Origin: Deinococcus piscis
GTDB taxonomy: Bacteria; Deinococcota; Deinococci; Deinococcales; Deinococcaceae
Direction of reading: 5' to 3'
Length of the DNA stretch: 64,000 bases
NCBI RefSeq assembly: GCF_014653275.1
Contig: NZ_BNAL01000005.1
Location: forward strand, 40,135 to 104,134
Shown: piece by piece, positions 42,099 to 51,633 of the stretch
How positions within the stretch are numbered: the stretch's first letter is position 1
How the letters are laid out: each line of letters begins with the position of its first letter
The notes under the pieces: generated by a model
What the model saw: only the letters and a program-made list of their open reading frames with translations
What the model was told of the DNA's origin: nothing
Databases searched by the model: none
Position numbers and translations under genes: made by a program

Positions 42099-43481
42099 AT
42101 GACACAACCAAGCTCCGCCGACCTTGCCGCCCTGCTGGACCGTGACTCGGCCCAGGCTGAACTGTTCGACCTGCTGCGAATTCCTTCGGTCAGCTCCGAC
42201 TCTGGCCGCAAAGAGGCGATGGGCCGCACCGCCGAGTACCTGCGGGCCAAGCTGGCGGCCCTGGGCTTTAGCGCCCGCGTGGACGAGACGCCAGGGCACC
42301 CCGTGGTGTACGCCGAGCGCCTGGACGCCCCTGGCAAGCCCACGGTGCTGGTGTACGGCCACTACGACGTGCAGCCCGAAGACCCGGTGGAGGAGTGGGT
42401 CAGCCCGCCCTTTGAGCCAGAGGTGCGTGAAGGCCGCATCTACGCACGCGGGGCCACCGATGACAAGGGCCAGGCCTACGCCCACGTGCGCGGCGCAGAA
42501 CTGCTGCTCGCGCAGGGCGACTTGCCGGTCAACCTTAAGTTCCTGCTGGAAGGCGAGGAAGAAATCGGCAGCCCCAACCTGGAGCCCTACCTGGAAGCCC
42601 ACCGGGACGAGTTGGGGTGCGATGTGATCGTGATCTCTGACGGCAGCCGCTTTGCGAAGGACGTGCCCACTGTGACCTACGGCCTGCGCGGGATTGCCTA
42701 TGTGGACGTGTTGGTCCAGGGTGCGGCCCGCGACCTGCACTCCGGGTCGTACGGCGGCGCGGCGCCCAACCCCATCAATGCGCTGTGTGAAATCATCGCC
42801 CAGCTCAAGGACGAACAGGGCCGCATCACCATTCCCGGCTTCTACGACTCGGTAGAGCCCCTGACCGAAGAGGAACGTCAGATGTGGGCCGAGCTGCCAC
42901 ACTCGGACGAGGAATTTGCTGGCAGCATCGGTGCGTCGGCGCTGCCCGGTGAAGAGGGCTACAGCACGCTTGAGCGCATCTGGGGTCGGCCCACGCTGGA
43001 CGTGAACGGCATCTGGGGCGGGTTTCAGGGCGAGGGCAGCAAGACCGTGATCGCCGCCAAGGCCGGAGCCAAAGTGTCGTGCCGCCTGGTGCCTGGTCAG
43101 GACCCGGACGACATCCTGCGCCGCATGCAGGAGTACATCCCCACGCTGGCCCCCGCAGGCGTCCAGGTAGAAGTGCGGGCCTCGCACGGCGGGCAGCCGG
43201 TCAAGTTTGACCTGGGCAGCCCCTTTATCAAAGCCGCTGACCGCGCCCTAGAGCGCGTCTATGGCCGCCCCGCCGCCTTTGGCCGTACCGGGGGCAGCAT
43301 TCCCATCGTGGCCGACTTTGCCCGCATTCTGGGGGCGCCGGTGCTGCTGGTGGACCTGGGCGTGAACGAGGACGGCCTGCACAGTCCCAACGAGAGCTTC
43401 TCGCAAGAAGACTACTTTAACGGCATCCTGACCAGTGCCTATCTGATGCAGGAAATCGCCGCAGCGGGCAAAAGCGAGTGA
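42099..43481 (+). CDS. M20 family metallopeptidase (dipeptidase)
   Basis: Zinc dipeptidase/carboxypeptidase of about 460 residues. Metal ligands are visible: VYGHYDVQP (first His and Asp), [10 protein letters not shown] (bridging Asp), EGEEEIGSP (Glu catalytic base and ligand) and a late [12 protein letters not shown] (His). The lid domain begins near residue 200 ([17 protein letters not shown]). Start ATG 42099 is chosen over two upstream in-frame ATGs because TATGAT ends 7 bases before it, in a leaderless arrangement. Its stop overlaps the purN GTG start (GTGA). Confidence 0.93.
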   Translation: MTQPSSADLAALLDRDSAQAELFDLLRIPSVSSDSGRKEAMGRTAEYLRAKLAALGFSARVDETPGHPVVYAERLDAPGKPTVLVYGHYDVQPEDPVEEWVSPPFEPEVREGRIYARGATDDKGQAYAHVRGAELLLAQGDLPVNLKFLLEGEEEIGSPNLEPYLEAHRDELGCDVIVISDGSRFAKDVPTVTYGLRGIAYVDVLVQGAARDLHSGSYGGAAPNPINALCEIIAQLKDEQGRITIPGFYDSVEPLTEEERQMWAELPHSDEEFAGSIGASALPGEEGYSTLERIWGRPTLDVNGIWGGFQGEGSKTVIAAKAGAKVSCRLVPGQDPDDILRRMQEYIPTLAPAGVQVEVRASHGGQPVKFDLGSPFIKAADRALERVYGRPAAFGRTGGSIPIVADFARILGAPVLLVDLGVNEDGLHSPNESFSQEDYFNGILTSAYLMQEIAAAGKSE

Positions 43482-44086
43482 GCGAGCAGGAGCGGGGCGG
43501 GCTGCCGCGCCTGGGCTTCTTGGCCTCGCATGGCGGCAGCGGGGCGCGGGCCATCGCTCAGGCGTGTGCGGCGGGTGAGCTGTCTGCGCTGCCGGTGGCG
43601 CTGGCCAGCAACAATAGCGCGTCATCGGCCCTGGCCTGGGCGCGGGCTGAGGGGCTGGCCGCCGCGCACCTCAGCAGCGCCCGCTTCCCGGACCCGGCGG
43701 CACTGGACCGGGCTGTCCTGGCCTTTTTGCAGGAGCAGCGGGTGGATGTGCTGGTGCTGAGCGGCTATATGAAGGTGCTGGGACCGCAGGTGCTGGCGGC
43801 TTACGAGGGCCGCGTCCTGAACATTCACCCCAGTTTGCTCCCTCTTCACGGTGGGCCTGGTATGTATGGGGACCGGGTTCACGCCGCTGTCATCGCGGCG
43901 GGCGAGCGCGAATCAGGGGCCACGGTTCACCTCGTTACGGCTGGAGTGGACGAAGGCCCTGTACTGGCACAGAGCCGGGTGCCGGTGCTGCTCACCGATT
44001 CGGTTGAGGGGCTGCGTGCCCGCGTGCAGGCCACCGAAGGGCCGCTTTATGTGCGGGCGCTGCGGGAGTTTCTATCTGCGCCATAA
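43478..44086 (+). CDS. purN: Phosphoribosylglycinamide formyltransferase
   Basis: Transfers a formyl group from 10-formyl-THF to GAR in purine synthesis. The 202-residue protein shows the catalytic NIHPSLLP, the SGYMKVLGP segment and [17 protein letters not shown] (catalytic Asp). GTG 43478 overlaps the stop of the M20 peptidase (GTGA), so it is translated from the same message. Together with purU in this window it sits on the folate one-carbon balance. Confidence 0.94.
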   Translation: MSEQERGGLPRLGFLASHGGSGARAIAQACAAGELSALPVALASNNSASSALAWARAEGLAAAHLSSARFPDPAALDRAVLAFLQEQRVDVLVLSGYMKVLGPQVLAAYEGRVLNIHPSLLPLHGGPGMYGDRVHAAVIAAGERESGATVHLVTAGVDEGPVLAQSRVPVLLTDSVEGLRARVQATEGPLYVRALREFLSAP

Positions 44087-44158
44087 GCTCCATGACCTTC
44101 GCGAGTGGACGGGAGCGCTGACCTATACGCAGCACCTCGTCCATTTGGCCCCTTCCTG

Positions 44159-44635
44159 ATGGTGGATTTCACCGCTCACCGCGTCCGGCAGCCGCTCACC
44201 GTGGATTTCGGCGGCGAAGCGCTGCGGCTCTTTGACCACGGCTGGCGCTGGATTTGGGCGCATCCGTTAGAGGCTCCGCCGGGAGTGGTCGGCGATGCCC
44301 TGACGGTGCTCTTGGACGCGGCGGGGCAACCGCTGGAGCTGTACGTGGACATTCACCAGAGCGGCGGCTGGGATGAGGCCGCTGGCCTGCCCTGGATAGA
44401 TGACCTGTATTTGGATGTCGCGGGGCTGTTCGGCCCTGGCTGGCAACCCCGGCATTTGCTGCTGCTGGATGAAGACGAGCTGGCAGGCGCGGTGGCGCGG
44501 GGTGAACTGACAGGGGCGCAGTCGGCGGCCATTGGCCGTCAGGCGGACCGGGTGACAGGAGCACTGAAGGCTGGAAATTACGGTCCTTTGTGCGCGGTGC
44601 AGGACTATTTGCAATCCGGGGCAGCTTTGAGCTAA
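44159..44635 (+). CDS. DUF402 domain protein
   Basis: The 158-residue protein follows the DUF402 pattern ([50 protein letters not shown], then helices [13 protein letters not shown]). Some relatives are nucleoside di/triphosphate phosphatases with acidic metal sites, and the aspartates in IDDLYLDV fit that. ATG 44159 is taken as the start because it begins the conserved sequence. A GTG at 44105 is an alternative. Lies between purN and tRNA-Ser. Confidence 0.8.
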   Translation: MVDFTAHRVRQPLTVDFGGEALRLFDHGWRWIWAHPLEAPPGVVGDALTVLLDAAGQPLELYVDIHQSGGWDEAAGLPWIDDLYLDVAGLFGPGWQPRHLLLLDEDELAGAVARGELTGAQSAAIGRQADRVTGALKAGNYGPLCAVQDYLQSGAALS

Positions 44636-44648
44636 GCTGCTTGCCGCT

Positions 44649-44738
<90 letters not shown>

Positions 44739-44760
44739 AAAGCCAGACAGAAAGCCGTGG

Positions 44761-44782
44761 CCGCCCTGAGAGGGGCGGTTTT
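44761..44782 (+). terminator. Intrinsic terminator of tRNA-Ser
   Basis: CCGCCC (44761-44766) pairs with GGGCGG (44773-44778), followed by TTTT. Confidence 0.85.
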
Positions 44783-44963
44783 CTGCTGCGTCTGAGAGCA
44801 TGGAAAGAAAACGCCGCAAAGAAGGCACTGAAGATAAGGCGCTGAAAAAAGGGGGTCCAACACTTCCCCCTGAATGGCGCGGCGACAACATGCCCTGCAC
44901 AGCGGAGGTGTGCTCAGAGGTGCTGCGGAAGTCATATTACCTGGAGGACTATGGCCCTGGCCT

Positions 44964-46190
44964 CTATTTGGGAGAGTCCTGCGGACCGTGGACCGCCTGC
45001 ACGCGCCACGCGCTCCACAGCGGCAGCAGCGCCAGCACGCCAGCGGCAGCGGCCAATGCGGGGAATCCGGCCCGCGCCATCAGCAGGCCGCCCAGCAGGG
45101 TGCCCAGCGCCGAGGCGGCAAAAGCCAGCGAGTCGCTGGGGCCCTGCGCCGCTGGAAAGCGGGCCAGCACCTTGGATGAGGTGAGCGAAATCAGGTTCCA
45201 GCCCAGGCCCAGCACGAACATGCTGAGCAGCAGCCCGGCGTGACTGCCCGACACCGAAGTGGCCGCAGCCAGCACGAGCAGCGCCCCACCCGTCACAAAG
45301 CCGAAGCGCAGGCCCAGGCGGTCAATCAAGGGGCCAGTCAGCAGACCGAAGGCGAACATGCCCGCGATATGGCCCGAAATCAGCTCCGCGATAGAGCCGT
45401 GGTCTAGCCCCATGTGGTGGGCCCGCAGTGGAGTCAGGCTCATGAGCGTGACCATGATGGCCTGCGCGGCAGCAAAGGCAGCGGCGGTACTCTTGACGCC
45501 GGGCACGGCCAGGGCGGCGGCCAGTGAGGGGCTGGCGGGGGCAGTCTCACTGGCCGGTGCGGCAGCCGGGGACAGCTGTCGCACCGGCTGCCACATGGCA
45601 ATCAGGCCAGCGGCCAGGCCCAGCAAGCCTGCCCCCACCAGCCAGCCGGTGATTTCCTCGCCGGTGCCCAGCCGCTGGCCCAGGGCGGTGATCTGCGACC
45701 CAAAGCCGGTCATGACCCATGAGCCCAGCACGCTCATCAGCATCAGGATGCCCAGCGCCAGGCCGCGCACTGCCCTAGGCACGCTTTCGGCGGCGGCGTA
45801 GCGGGCCTGCTGAAAGCCGCCCTGCGCTGCCCCTAGCGTGGCTGCACCCACCAGAAATAGGGGTGTCAGGCCCTGGCGGGCACCCAGAAAGCCCAGTACC
45901 CCGCCCACTGTGCCCAGGACAAACGCGCTCGCCAGCCCCAGCCGCCGGCCCCGGCGCAGCATCAGCGCGCCGAAGAAGGCCGCTGACAGCGCCGCCGACA
46001 CGCTGATCAGGGTGGCGGGCAGGCCACTGAGGTGCTCACTGCCCAGGTTCGACATCACCAGCGAGGCCAGAATGGTGCTGACCGTGGTGGCCCCAGTCGC
46101 CAGCGCCTGTGACAGATACAGCGGCCACAGCTGCGCGGCCAGGCGGGCAAAGTTAGGGGGGGCGGAGACAGGCGCAGAGGAGATGCTCAC
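44964..46190 (-). CDS. MFS transporter
   Basis: Twelve hydrophobic helices in 408 residues, with a loop-2 arginine-rich motif (LRRGRRLG) and a polar central loop. Typical of drug or small-molecule efflux, but no substrate can be assigned. Start is GTG 46190, with a CATATT hexamer six bases upstream. It is convergent with the tRNA-Ser terminator side and divergent from the META-domain gene. Confidence 0.85.
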   Translation of the reverse strand: MSISSAPVSAPPNFARLAAQLWPLYLSQALATGATTVSTILASLVMSNLGSEHLSGLPATLISVSAALSAAFFGALMLRRGRRLGLASAFVLGTVGGVLGFLGARQGLTPLFLVGAATLGAAQGGFQQARYAAAESVPRAVRGLALGILMLMSVLGSWVMTGFGSQITALGQRLGTGEEITGWLVGAGLLGLAAGLIAMWQPVRQLSPAAAPASETAPASPSLAAALAVPGVKSTAAAFAAAQAIMVTLMSLTPLRAHHMGLDHGSIAELISGHIAGMFAFGLLTGPLIDRLGLRFGFVTGGALLVLAAATSVSGSHAGLLLSMFVLGLGWNLISLTSSKVLARFPAAQGPSDSLAFAASALGTLLGGLLMARAGFPALAAAAGVLALLPLWSAWRVQAVHGPQDSPK

Positions 46191-46336
46191 GCTGTCAATA
46201 TGCCACCCCCGGATAGGGCATCTCCTGATAGGGCATACCCTGACAGCTCTGCCCCACGCCGTGTTATAGGGCTATGGGCCAGTTCCGTCACCCGGCAGTC
46301 ACCTTACAGTCAGCGGCGGGTGATAGAACGCAGACT

Positions 46337-47953
46337 ATGGACAAGCAAAAGAAACTGAACCATGTCCGATTCAACCTGGGCGGGCTACGCTGCGGGCTGC
46401 TGAGCGTGGCCCTGCTGGGTCTGGGAACGGCTGCTGCCCAGACGGCCCCCGCTTCCCTGGCCGGTGAATGGACCGTGGTAGGCCCGGACAGTCTTCTGGG
46501 CAAAGGAAATGCTGCCCCGTCCTTGACGCTGGATGGTCGCTCCGACCTGAGCGGCTTTGCGGGCTGCAATCGGCTCAGCGGGCGCTACGCTGCACGCGGC
46601 AGTGTCTTTCTTACTTCGGGGCTGGCCGTGACCCGGATGGCCTGTGACCCTCAGGCCATGCAGCTGGAAAGTGCCGTTTTGGACCGCTTGAACCGCGTGA
46701 ACCGCTTTTCTCTGGACGGCGAGCTGCTCACCCTGAAAGGCAGCCAGGGTGACTTGTTGCTGCGCCGCTCTGGCCCGGCTTTGAATCTGGGGACGTCCCT
46801 AACTCCCGCCCCACAGGAGCCTTCCATGACCTTGCCGCCTTCTTCCGATCCTGCAACTCCCGCTGCTCTCAGTGCTGTTACGGGCGCTTGGCAGGTACGT
46901 TCGCTGACCGTGGGTGGGCAGTCGGTGCCGGTCCGTCCTGAGGCAGCCGTAGACCTGAAGCTGACCGGCGAAAAGCTGGAACTGTCAGGCACATTGGGCT
47001 GCAACCGGCTGCGGTCCACTGGACAGATGCAGCCGCAGACACCGGGCAGTGACTCGCCCGAGTGGCGCTTTATAGGGGTAGGTACGACCCGCATGGCCTG
47101 CGAGCCCGAACTGATGGCCGCTGAAACCCAACTGACCGAGTTTCTGCTGGGGGCGCTGCGCCTGGACCTGTCCGGTGACACACTCACCCTGCGCTCAGCG
47201 GGTGGCGAATTGGTGTTGGAACGTGCGGTGCCGCAGGCTGCGGCCGAGTGGGCTTCCAGCTACCAAGCAACGCAGCTGCGACTGGATGGGCAGGATGTGT
47301 CCTTGACTCTGCCCGTGACCTTCAGCTTCGAGCCTCAGGCGGACGGCACTCTGCAACTGAGCGGTGACGCCGGGTGCAACCGGCTGTTTGCCAGCGGTCA
47401 ACCTTGGGAAGGCGGCTGGGCTTTCGATGGGCTAGGAGCCACCTTGATGGCCTGCCCCGATATGAGCGCCGAAAGCAGCGTGGGTGCGCTGCTGGGCGAA
47501 TCCTTCAAGCTGTTCCGTGAAGGAAATACCCTGGCCCTGCGCTCGGAACGCGGCGAGTTGCAGTTGGCTCCGGCTTCTGAAGCCACTCAGCCCGCGCCTG
47601 CTGTGCAGCCAGCAGGTCAGTACACCCTGACCGAACTGCGCCGGGATGGACAGACGCTGGACCTGTCCGCTTTTGACCGTCCCGTGATCCTCAACTTTGC
47701 GCAAGATGCCCAGGGACAGCACACGCTGGGCGGCTCGGACGGCTGCAACACTTTTGGTGGCAGCTACGAGTGGGTGGCTGGTGGTGGGCTGCGCCTGCCG
47801 GAGCCTCCCCTGGGCACGTTGATGTTCTGCCCCAGCCTGGACACCATGCCCAGCCTGAGCGCCGCCCTGGCCGACTCGCCTGATATCACGCTGACGGGCG
47901 ACCGCCTGACCCTGCGTCACGGCGATACCGAGTGGGTGTTCCAGCAGGACTGA
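46337..47953 (+). CDS. Secreted protein with four META (HslJ-like) domains
   Basis: A 538-residue protein with a basic start and signal peptide (GLLSVALLGLGTAAAQ), then four repeats of the META fold, each with a GCN or equivalent turn (GCNRLSGRY, GCNRLRSTG, GCNRLFASG, GCNTFGGSY) and a paired MAC or FCP motif (TRMACDPQAM, TRMACEPELM, TLMACPDMSA, TLMFCPSLD) with a Cys pair likely forming a disulfide. Bacterial META proteins include HslJ (heat-shock, novobiocin tolerance). Four tandem copies are more than usual. Start ATG 46337 puts the signal peptide at the N-terminus. An upstream in-frame ATG at 46274 is possible. Confidence 0.85.
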   Translation: MDKQKKLNHVRFNLGGLRCGLLSVALLGLGTAAAQTAPASLAGEWTVVGPDSLLGKGNAAPSLTLDGRSDLSGFAGCNRLSGRYAARGSVFLTSGLAVTRMACDPQAMQLESAVLDRLNRVNRFSLDGELLTLKGSQGDLLLRRSGPALNLGTSLTPAPQEPSMTLPPSSDPATPAALSAVTGAWQVRSLTVGGQSVPVRPEAAVDLKLTGEKLELSGTLGCNRLRSTGQMQPQTPGSDSPEWRFIGVGTTRMACEPELMAAETQLTEFLLGALRLDLSGDTLTLRSAGGELVLERAVPQAAAEWASSYQATQLRLDGQDVSLTLPVTFSFEPQADGTLQLSGDAGCNRLFASGQPWEGGWAFDGLGATLMACPDMSAESSVGALLGESFKLFREGNTLALRSERGELQLAPASEATQPAPAVQPAGQYTLTELRRDGQTLDLSAFDRPVILNFAQDAQGQHTLGGSDGCNTFGGSYEWVAGGGLRLPEPPLGTLMFCPSLDTMPSLSAALADSPDITLTGDRLTLRHGDTEWVFQQD

Positions 47954-48056
47954 GGCGGATTCCTCACACTCAAGTAGCGCTGAGCCGCCCTCTCCGGCCT
48001 TCTGAGCGGGGAGCGCGGCCCATTTGCCACCCAGCCAATGCTCTAGGCTGAAGCTT

Positions 48057-48716
48057 ATGGCTGTTTCCGGCCCTGCCTCCTCCGCTCCTGTTCTTTCCAG
48101 TCCTGCCTTACCAGGCCAGCTGGCGCTGCCGACTGACCCGCCCGACCCGGCAGCGCTGGACACGGCCCTCGCAGGCAGTAGTGCGCTGCATGGACACCTG
48201 TGTCCCCGGCAGATTCTGGGCGCGCGCTCGGCGTTGCTGGCGGGGGCGCTGCTGGACCTGGACCTGCCGCGCACCGACAAGCGGCTGCTGGTGCTGGCCG
48301 AAACCGACGGCTGTTACGCCGATGGCCTTTCGGCGGCCAGTGGCTGCTGGCTGGGCCGGCGTACCCTGCGGCTGATGGACTATGGCCGGGTGGCGGCCAC
48401 GTTTGTGGATACCCGCAGCGGGCGGGCCGTGCGCGTCTGGCCGCAGACCGACCTGCGTGAGCGGGTGCGCGCGGGCAAGCCAGAGGACCAAAAGCGTTAT
48501 CAGGCGTATCTGGACGCTTACCGGGTCTGGCCTGACGCCGAGCTGCTCACGGCGCGGGAAGTGACGCTTCAATTTGACCTGGACGGCTTGCTGAGCCGTC
48601 ACGGACAGCGTGCGGTGTGCAGCAGCTGTGGCGAGGAAATCATCAATGAGCGCTGGGTTCGCCGGGGCGAGCGGGTACTGTGTCCGGCCTGCCTTTCGGG
48701 CGCTTATTACGTGTAG
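48057..48716 (+). CDS. FmdE family protein with C-terminal zinc ribbon
   Basis: The 219-residue protein matches the FmdE (formylmethanofuran dehydrogenase subunit E-like) pattern: LHGHLCPRQILGARSALLAG, then ETDGCYADGLSAASGCWLG with Cys residues. A C4-type zinc ribbon (CSSCGEEI, CPACLSG) closes the chain. No methanofuran biochemistry is expected in Deinococcus, so it is probably a repurposed metal- or molybdenum-linked protein. The start ATG 48057 has a leaderless TAGGCT 7 bases upstream. Function unknown. Confidence 0.82.
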   Translation: MAVSGPASSAPVLSSPALPGQLALPTDPPDPAALDTALAGSSALHGHLCPRQILGARSALLAGALLDLDLPRTDKRLLVLAETDGCYADGLSAASGCWLGRRTLRLMDYGRVAATFVDTRSGRAVRVWPQTDLRERVRAGKPEDQKRYQAYLDAYRVWPDAELLTAREVTLQFDLDGLLSRHGQRAVCSSCGEEIINERWVRRGERVLCPACLSGAYYV

Positions 48717-48776
48717 GAGTAGCGTCTGGGAGCTGCCTTTAACCGAGTTGTAACTCCCTAAGCGCAGCATGGCCCC

Positions 48777-50057
48777 ATGAATAGAGTCCTTCCTGCCCTG
48801 GGAATCACGGCGCTGCTGGCTGCTGGTGCTTACGGGGGCTATCAGTTTTCCGAACTGCGTGGCGAGCCAGCCCACGTGGTGCAGCTTGACCCTGCCGCCG
48901 ACGCCGCTTCGGGTGTGACCACCGCCACTACGGCCCAGACCGCCTCCACGGGAACTGCACAGAATGCGCCCGTCCTGGCTGCCGAAACCAGCGCCCGCAC
49001 CGAATCCGAGCAGAACACCGCCAGCGTGGTCAAATCCAGCTCCGACGGCTTGGTCTTTATCGAAACCACCAGCACGGTGCAGCCCAACTTGCAGCAGCAG
49101 ATGCTGGAGCAGCTGTTTGGCGGGCAGGGTCAGGGTCAGCTGGCCCCGCAGCAAGCCCAGGGCCTGGGCAGCGGCTTTTTTGTGACCGAAAGCGGCGATA
49201 TTCTCACCAACTACCACGTGGTGCAGGACGCCGACCAGATCACTGTGCGCCTGCACAACGACGCACGCTCTTATCCGGCGGAAGTGGTGGGCACGGCCCC
49301 TGACTATGACCTGGCCCTGATTCGCGCCAAGGAGCTGCCCAAAGACGAAATCCGCGCCCTGCCGCTGGGTGATGACAAAACGCTGGAAGTGGGCCTCAAG
49401 GCGATTGCGCTCGGTGCGCCGTTTGGACTGGATTTCAGCGTGTCGGAAGGCATCATCTCCAGCTTGGAACGCGAAGCGCCGGTGGGCGTGGGCGATGTCT
49501 TGCAGCCCGTGATCCAGACTGACGCTGCCATCAACCCCGGCAACTCCGGCGGCCCGCTGCTCAACTCGGCGGGGCAGGTGGTGGGCGTGAATACCCAAAT
49601 TCTGACCGGCGGCATTGGCCAGAGCGCGGGTGTGGGCTTTGCCATTCCGGTCAGCACGGTCAAGCAATTGCTGCCCCAGCTGCAAAGCGGCGAGGAAATC
49701 AGGACGCCGGTCATGGGGATTTCTATGCTTGACCTGAGCAGTGCCAACCCTGAGATGCGCAAAGAGGCGGGCCTGCCCGAAACTGGTGTGCTGGTGACGC
49801 GGGTGTTTCCCAGCAGTCCTGCGGCGGCAGCTGGCCTCAAAGCCGCCGAAGCCGTGCGGCGTGATGACGGCAGCGTGATTCCCAATAGCGACGCCGACGT
49901 GATTACCGCTGTGGATGGACGGCAGGTCGAAAGCGCGGAAGATATCCGCACCGCCATGATTGGCAAGCAGGTGGGCGACTCCGTCCAGCTGACGGTCCAG
50001 CGCGGCAAGGAAACTTCGGAGCTGACCATCAAGCTGACTGACTTCCGCTTTGATTGA
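48777..50057 (+). CDS. HtrA/DegP-type serine protease with PDZ domain
   Basis: Periplasmic or cell-envelope quality-control protease (426 residues). Signal-anchor at residues 4-25, a Thr/Ala/Gln-rich linker to about 75, trypsin-like domain with catalytic triad His147 (TNYHVV), Asp178 (DYDLALIR) and Ser257 (GNSGGPLL), then one PDZ domain (about 315-425). The upstream MAP* mini-ORF at 48769-48780 overlaps its ATG (ATGA). A -10-like TAACTC lies further upstream. Follows the FmdE gene by 60 bases. Confidence 0.93.
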   Translation: MNRVLPALGITALLAAGAYGGYQFSELRGEPAHVVQLDPAADAASGVTTATTAQTASTGTAQNAPVLAAETSARTESEQNTASVVKSSSDGLVFIETTSTVQPNLQQQMLEQLFGGQGQGQLAPQQAQGLGSGFFVTESGDILTNYHVVQDADQITVRLHNDARSYPAEVVGTAPDYDLALIRAKELPKDEIRALPLGDDKTLEVGLKAIALGAPFGLDFSVSEGIISSLEREAPVGVGDVLQPVIQTDAAINPGNSGGPLLNSAGQVVGVNTQILTGGIGQSAGVGFAIPVSTVKQLLPQLQSGEEIRTPVMGISMLDLSSANPEMRKEAGLPETGVLVTRVFPSSPAAAAGLKAAEAVRRDDGSVIPNSDADVITAVDGRQVESAEDIRTAMIGKQVGDSVQLTVQRGKETSELTIKLTDFRFD

Positions 50058-50121
50058 GCTTTGGTTTACCCTGAGCAGAGCCTAGGTGTGGCCGGGGCGA
50101 GACCGCCCTATACTCGGGCTC

Positions 50122-50871
50122 ATGGAAATTTTGCAACTTTTGGCGGGTCAGATGCAGGCCCAGCAGGTCAGCCAGCGCGTGGGTGCCAGCCCCGAACAAA
50201 CTCAGGACGCCCTCCAGGCCGCTGTACCTCTGCTGCTGGGTGCGCTCACCCGCAATGCCCAGCAGGGCCAGGCCGCCGCCATCGAGCAGGCGGTGGCCCA
50301 GCACGGCGAGCAGGAGCTTGAAGGTTTTGCCCGCGCAGGTCAGTTGCCAGACATGCAGGACGGTCAAGCGGCGCTGCAGCACATCTTCGGTGGGCAGCAG
50401 CAGGCCGCCGCCAATGCGGTAGGTCGCCGCTCGGGCATCGATCCCCAGCTGGCCCTACAGATTCTCAGCATTGCTGCGCCGCTGGTGCTCAGCTACCTGA
50501 ACCGCCAGCGTCAGCAGGGCGGAGCTGAGCAGACTGCTGGCCTGCCCGGTGGCTTTCCTGGAGGTCTGCCAGGCGGTCTGGGCGGACAAACGGGCGCGGC
50601 TGCGCCGGTGGGCGGCGATATTACCTCGGTGCTGACCAGCGTGCTGGGTGGTTTGCTGGGCGGCGGGATGGCGGGCGGCCTGGGCCAACAGTCTTCTTTG
50701 CCGGGTCAGCCCCTGCCCGGTCAGACGGTCCCGGCCCAGACCCTGCCTGGCGGAGCCGCTGCGGGCAACCTCGGCGGTCTGCTGGGAACCCTGAACCGTG
50801 CTCTGGACCGCGATGGAGACGGCAGCGCTCTGGACGAGATGATGGACATGTTGGCCCGACGCCAACGCTGA
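50122..50871 (+). CDS. DUF937 protein with EF-hand-like C-terminus
   Basis: The 249-residue protein begins with the DUF937 region (LLAGQMQAQQVSQRVGASPEQ, AVPLLLGALTRNAQQG), then a Gly/Gln/Pro-rich middle (PGGFPGG, PGQPLPGQ) and a C-terminal DRDGDGSALDEM that reads as a calcium-binding EF-hand/dockerin loop. ATG 50122 is set by TATACT ending 7 bases upstream. Function unknown. The Ca2+ loop is a structural prediction. Confidence 0.78.
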   Translation: MEILQLLAGQMQAQQVSQRVGASPEQTQDALQAAVPLLLGALTRNAQQGQAAAIEQAVAQHGEQELEGFARAGQLPDMQDGQAALQHIFGGQQQAAANAVGRRSGIDPQLALQILSIAAPLVLSYLNRQRQQGGAEQTAGLPGGFPGGLPGGLGGQTGAAAPVGGDITSVLTSVLGGLLGGGMAGGLGQQSSLPGQPLPGQTVPAQTLPGGAAAGNLGGLLGTLNRALDRDGDGSALDEMMDMLARRQR

Positions 50872-50889
50872 CCAGCGGCGCTTTGAGGG

Positions 50890-50936
50890 CATGACAAGAG
50901 GGAGTAGGCCACTGGTGCTGACTCCCTCTTGTCATG
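50890..50936. terminator. 16-bp perfect hairpin after the DUF937 gene
   Basis: CATGACAAGAGGGAGT (50890-50905) is exactly complementary to 50921-50936 with a 15-base loop. No T-run follows, so termination is not certain. It may also act as a stabilising structure. Confidence 0.55.
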
Positions 50937-51025
50937 GTGCTGAGCTACGGACCCCTTTGAGCGTTTTCTCACATTCGCAGAAATGTCAGTTTGGCGTCAG
51001 CTTGGCTGCCATACTGATATTTACT

Positions 51026-51490
51026 ATGCGCGTGGCTCTCTCGGTGCCCCGGGTTTCTCCCCCTAGAGGATGGCCTCAGGTGGCCGGTGCTTTTGTGGCC
51101 CTGCTGCTCGTGCTGGGGCTGCTGACAGCAGGCCTCACCCTCTGGCGACTGGACGGCACAGGCCCAAACTACAAGCCGCTGGACTTCGTGGCCTGGCGGT
51201 TGGTCAGCCCCGTCTCCGCGCCGCTGACCCATCCCCGCCGCGATATGGCCTATGCCGCTCAGGACTGGCTGGAAGCCAAGCACCCGGACCGCTCTGAGGT
51301 GTACAGCCTGCTGGGACCTGCTGACGCTTTTCCAGCGGCTTCGGCGGAGGCTTACCGGGTGGGGTGTGGCTTCACAGCGCACGGTTGCCAGACCGAGGAC
51401 TGGCTGGTGGTGGAGTACGGCGCTGATGGCCGGGTGGTCAGCACCGCCTTTCAGCCGGCTGGGTATCTGCCGGCTGCCGCTCCCGATTAG
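51026..51490 (+). CDS. Hypothetical protein with one membrane segment
   Basis: A 154-residue protein with an N-terminal helix (AGAFVALLLVLGLLTAGLTLW) and a soluble part that reads as a small BamE/SmpA-like fold (SEVYSLLGPADAFPAAS, then WLVVEYGADGRVVSTAF). It has one Cys pair. A CATACT hexamer lies ten bases before ATG 51026. Nothing in the neighbourhood hints at a function. Confidence 0.6.
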   Translation: MRVALSVPRVSPPRGWPQVAGAFVALLLVLGLLTAGLTLWRLDGTGPNYKPLDFVAWRLVSPVSAPLTHPRRDMAYAAQDWLEAKHPDRSEVYSLLGPADAFPAASAEAYRVGCGFTAHGCQTEDWLVVEYGADGRVVSTAFQPAGYLPAAAPD

Positions 51491-51633
51491 AACGCCAGCA
51501 AGCTCGCGCCGGGGCAAGCGGGATGATTAGCGCCAGACAGCAGGGCATTGCCCCTTAGCACTGCTTCTGACGCCATCACGGGGCCTGGCTCCATCACTGT
51601 GGCCGCCTGCGCAGACACGCTAAGCTGCCAGTT

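Noticed and set aside
44800..45243. Plus-strand frame after the tRNA terminator
   Set aside because: Most of it is antisense to the MFS gene, and the front part lacks a ribosome-binding site.
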